DNA from: an uncultured Hyphomonadaceae bacterium
GTDB lineage: Bacteria; Pseudomonadota; Alphaproteobacteria; Caulobacterales; Hyphomonadaceae
Reading direction: 5' to 3'
DNA: 64,000 nucleotides
Assembly (NCBI GenBank): GCA_938084575.1
Contig: CALKFG010000005.1
Span: 310,001 to 374,000, forward strand
Numbering within the stretch: the first letter of the stretch is position 1; the number at the start of each line of letters is the position of its first letter. Positions 63,715-64,000 of the stretch are shown here, piece by piece. Both the position numbers and the translations under genes were made by a program. Below the pieces are notes generated by a model that saw nothing but the letters and a program-made list of their open reading frames with translations, was not told the origin of the DNA and did not search any database.

Positions 63715-64000
63715 TTAGTCGAACATCCAGTCCGGCGGTGCTGTTTTGTCCCCTTGGGTGGGCAGGTGCGGCTGGGGATGACGCTCCAGCAGGGCGGCAA
63801 CAATCCGGTCAGCAACCCGCTCGGCCTCCCGCAGGGGTGTGTAGGTCCAGTGTGACAGCGTTCCTTCAAACCAGCGGGCACAGCCCCGGGCGATCAGGGA
63901 TTCGTGAAAATGATCGAATTTCCGTGCGGATCCGGTGAGCCGCGCGATGTGAATGGGAAGCCCATGCCAGGCTGCATCTGACAGCATATTGGCGCTGTCC
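63715..64000 (-). CDS. ELM1-like GT-B-fold protein, C-terminal part (partial)
   Basis: The frame is open from the right edge of the window to a TAA at 63715 (95 residues). It reads DSANMLSDAAWHGLPIHIA, then GSARKFDHFHESLIARG, ARWFEG and YTPLREAERVADRIVAAL. This matches the C-terminal pattern of the mitochondrial fission ELM1-domain family in alphaproteobacteria (D-S-x-N-M-x-S-E-A then G-x-x-R-F-x-x-F-H then Y-x-P-L-x-x-T), a GT-B-like fold of uncertain function. It is convergent with lpxC at a 6-base gap. Assignment is from memory of the family pattern, so moderate confidence. Confidence 0.68.
   Translation of the reverse strand, partial: DSANMLSDAAWHGLPIHIARLTGSARKFDHFHESLIARGCARWFEGTLSHWTYTPLREAERVADRIVAALLERHPQPHLPTQGDKTAPPDWMFD

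Noticed and set aside
1-64000. CRISPR array, prophage, transposon or tRNA/rRNA gene
   Set aside because: None seen: no regularly spaced repeats, no transposase or integrase sequence and no cloverleaf-like intergenic stretch; I could not run a covariance search.

Overview
The window reads as a chromosomal segment of an alphaproteobacterium, probably a marine or aquatic member of the Caulobacterales/Hyphomonadaceae/Parvularculales neighbourhood (the clade is inferred). Pointers are a GcrA cell-cycle regulator, an FtsZ with the IPAFLRR-type tail, an Entner-Doudoroff operon, separate small PurL and PurQ proteins, a TorF-type putative porin and high G+C. I saw no rRNA, tRNA, CRISPR array, insertion sequence or prophage.

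Layout. 1-3.1 kb: the start of a TolC-type efflux protein gene, and a secreted coiled-coil protein I cannot name. 3.2-20.0 kb: an accessory catabolic or detoxification island of five transcription units. It holds an acyl-CoA carboxylase CT/BCCP pair, four GST-like proteins, a tandem kappa-class/2-hydroxychromene-isomerase-like protein, a haloalkane dehalogenase-like enzyme, two membrane-anchored sulfatases, DUF2855 and DUF1330 proteins, anchored DJ-1/PfpI and metallo-beta-lactamase proteins, an EF-hand protein, a four-helix membrane protein and one TetR regulator. 20.1-21.3 kb: a GH16 beta-glucanase lipoprotein. 21.4-24.0 kb: modABC. 24.0-29.6 kb: zwf-pgl-edd-glk-eda. 30-33 kb: purQ and purL. 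33-38.4 kb: an rRNA pseudouridine synthase, ABC permease plus uup, gcrA and a putative porin. 38.5-44.1 kb: an SDR, rlmH, rsfS, nadD, proA and trkH. 44.4-63.7 kb: a complete, canonically ordered dcw cluster from mraZ to ftsZ followed by lpxC. The end of the window holds the C-terminal part of an ELM1-like protein.

The most interesting observation is in the island. Its three promoter regions each carry the same dyad, TGRCA-N7-TGYCA (5737-5753, 12308-12324, 20030-20046). Together these sites front all five transcription units, including the one that ends in the tetR gene. This suggests a single autoregulated regulon of about 17 kb that joins glutathione chemistry, sulfate-ester hydrolysis, dehalogenation and acyl-CoA carboxylation. 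I know of no described pathway with this gene set, and the substrate is unknown.

A second, different dyad (TGACA-N4-TGTCA) lies in the promoters of both the GH16 gene and the zwf operon, which hints at common control of beta-glucan breakdown and glucose catabolism. Smaller oddities are an rsfS gene with no ATG, GTG or TTG start, a ten-base G tract just before nadD, and a duplicated ribosome-binding site before the efflux gene.
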